DNA of 63,295 nt, from NCBI GenBank assembly GCA_003130835.1, contig QEXX01000080.1, positions 1 to 63,295 of the forward strand. The letters are read 5' to 3'. Position numbers and translations under genes: made by a program. Source of the stretch: Anaerolineae bacterium (GTDB taxonomy: Bacteria; Chloroflexota; Anaerolineae; Anaerolineales; UBA4823). Below the pieces are notes generated by a model, which saw only the letters and a list, made by a program, of their open reading frames with translations, was not told the origin of the DNA and made no database searches. Of this stretch, positions 62,762 through 63,295 are shown one piece after another; the first letter of the stretch is position 1; each line of letters begins with the position of its first letter.

Positions 62762-62995
62762 TTAGCTGTTGCCGAACTCCAACTCTTCATTCATGTCTGG
62801 ACGACATGCCCAAACTCCAATCGGGACATCCTTCAAGGGGTCATCTTTTCCTTTGCCTAGGCAAAACCAGAGGATTTCTTCGGGGATCTCCTCAACGGAA
62901 GCAAACCAGCAAAAGAGGACGAACACACACCCCAGCGGACATTCAATGGGCAAAACGCTGCTGACTCGAACTTTTTCATCCATTTCATATTCCAT
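62762..62995 (-). CDS. Small Cys-containing protein of unknown function
   Basis: A 77-residue acidic protein. It has a hydrophobic, Cys-rich part (ECPLGCVFVLFCWFA, about 18-32), a Glu-rich helix, WFCLGKGKDDPL and a late WACRP, five Cys in all. No family recognised. GAAAGGAGG lies 5 nt before the ATG, one of the best ribosome sites in the window, directly after a terminator-like hairpin. The Cys could bind metal or form crosslinks; a peptide natural product is a speculation. The longer frame on the other strand crosses two hairpins and has no ribosome site. Confidence 0.65.
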   Translation of the reverse strand: MEYEMDEKVRVSSVLPIECPLGCVFVLFCWFASVEEIPEEILWFCLGKGKDDPLKDVPIGVWACRPDMNEELEFGNS

Positions 62996-63018
62996 TTCGA
63001 CCTCCTTTCAAAAAACAA

Positions 63019-63043
63019 AAAGCCACGGGTTTGCCCATGGCTT
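63019..63043 (-). terminator. Second hairpin, attenuator-like, before the 77-residue gene
   Basis: On the minus strand a 10-bp stem with one U-G wobble and a CAAA loop, followed by TTTTGTTTTTT and then at once by the ribosome site of the next gene. The wobble is a pair only in the leftward RNA, showing the strand in use. Confidence 0.75.
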
Positions 63044-63066
63044 AATAAAAAGCAAGAAAAACGAAA

Positions 63067-63095
63067 CAGCCACGGGCGGGAGTGCACCGTGGCTG
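63067..63095 (-). terminator. First hairpin after the leader peptide
   Basis: A 9-bp perfect stem (63087-63095 with 63067-63075) and 11-nt loop followed on the minus strand by TTTCGTTTTTC. It shares AGCCACGG/CCGTGGCT with the second hairpin, so arms can swap partners. Confidence 0.75.
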
Positions 63096-63116
63096 CCAAT
63101 TGCGTTCATTTATTCG

Positions 63117-63218
63117 CTAACGGTCAACAGGCGCACTCCGAGAAGGGATCACACCGCTATAACCAACGGCAATGTATTGCTGAGATAAGGTTGTTCTTTG
63201 ATTAGTCATCGGATTCAC
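63117..63218 (-). CDS. 33-residue peptide, leader or precursor
   Basis: A short gene whose GTG at 63218 has AAGGA 7 nt upstream; an ATG three codons later (63209) also fits. The product reads MNPMTNQRTTLSQQYIAVGY, then SGVIPSRSAPVDR. It follows a strong promoter and is followed, 21 bp after the stop, by two tandem terminator hairpins. It may be a leader peptide controlling attenuation, or the precursor of a small secreted peptide. No family recognised. Confidence 0.5.
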   Translation of the reverse strand: MNPMTNQRTTLSQQYIAVGYSGVIPSRSAPVDR

Positions 63219-63252
63219 GTCCTTTTCCTTAGAGAAACATTAATGCTGGATT

Positions 63253-63282
63253 AATATAACATGAAAGCGCCGCTGCTGTCAA
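63253..63282 (-). promoter_or_regulatory. Strong promoter of the peptide/MFS/GNAT operon
   Basis: Minus strand TTGACA (63282-63277), 18-bp spacer, TATATT (63258-63253) with TGT before it (extended -10). AT-rich leader follows. Confidence 0.8.
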
Positions 63283-63295
63283 GAGGCAATTTATC

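Noticed and set aside
62769..63188. 139-codon open frame on the plus strand
   Set aside because: It crosses two hairpins with T tracts on the other strand, has no ribosome site and low-complexity composition; the minus-strand genes there have strong signals.

Overview
The window looks like a chromosomal segment of a Chloroflexota bacterium, probably class Anaerolineae. This rests on family content rather than on a marker gene: FAS1 lipoprotein, VIT-vWA protein, DUF4332, tandem DUF4491 upstream of era, DUF3467, a bacterial translin, stand-alone cobalamin methionine synthase activation domain, several GTG/TTG starts, -10 boxes so close to start codons that some mRNAs must be leaderless, and moderate GC. 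There is no rRNA, CRISPR array, prophage or intact insertion sequence. One tRNA gene (Asn, GTT) is present.

Layout. 1-6.3 kb: a terminator, tRNA-Asn with a near-perfect promoter and a monooxygenase-like gene only 10 bp behind it, a GT-C membrane glycosyltransferase, a V4R sensor paired with a diguanylate cyclase, and a class III aminotransferase. 6.2-13.3 kb: a LuxR-type regulator with a consensus promoter and an inverted repeat at its start site, a MetH-activation-like protein, a second (membrane) diguanylate cyclase, DegV, a SpoIIAA-like protein, DUF4332 and an MBL hydrolase. 13.5-17.9 kb: a three-gene ABC exporter, an endonuclease V homologue lacking key catalytic residues, a holin-like membrane protein and a small SWIM zinc-finger gene with a structured leader. 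17.9-30.7 kb: zinc-ribbon protein, pheA, era with two DUF4491 genes, a SWIM/SNF2 helicase, ribokinase, an RsmF-like methyltransferase coupled to an aminotransferase, and a three-domain fasciclin lipoprotein. 30.8-38.5 kb: a very large REC-PAS-GAF-HD-GYP protein, a five-haem lipoprotein cytochrome, and an ECF sigma / anti-sigma / bactofilin-like membrane protein operon. 38.5-52.1 kb: YitT protein, GarR-type dehydrogenase, EamA exporter, a peptidase S51-like protein fused to a cysteinyl-tRNA synthetase C-terminal domain, an epimerase, purA with an overlapping lipoprotein gene, an orphan DNA methyltransferase, the prfA-prmC-ydcF operon and a VIT-vWA surface protein. 52.1-63.3 kb: rho with a long leader, a nucleic-acid operon, coaBC, amidase, HAD, and finally a peptide/MFS/GNAT operon.

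The most striking element is the leftward operon ssb - DUF3467 - translin - split Cas4 (56324 to 54097). The two last genes are the two halves of one Cas4-family nuclease. The first carries the N-terminal Cys and the GxxxH motif and ends in a membrane helix; the second starts with a membrane helix and carries the D, ExK and QxxxY motifs plus the three C-terminal Cys. The active site and Fe-S cluster would therefore be assembled from two membrane-anchored polypeptides, with no CRISPR genes nearby. The second candidate system is at the right edge: a strong leftward promoter, a 33-residue peptide, two mutually related terminator hairpins, two small unknown proteins, an 11-bp inverted repeat, an MFS exporter and a tandem GNAT acetyltransferase.

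Signalling by c-di-GMP is a theme (two GGDEF proteins and one HD-GYP protein). Functions were assigned by eye from motifs; no database search was possible.
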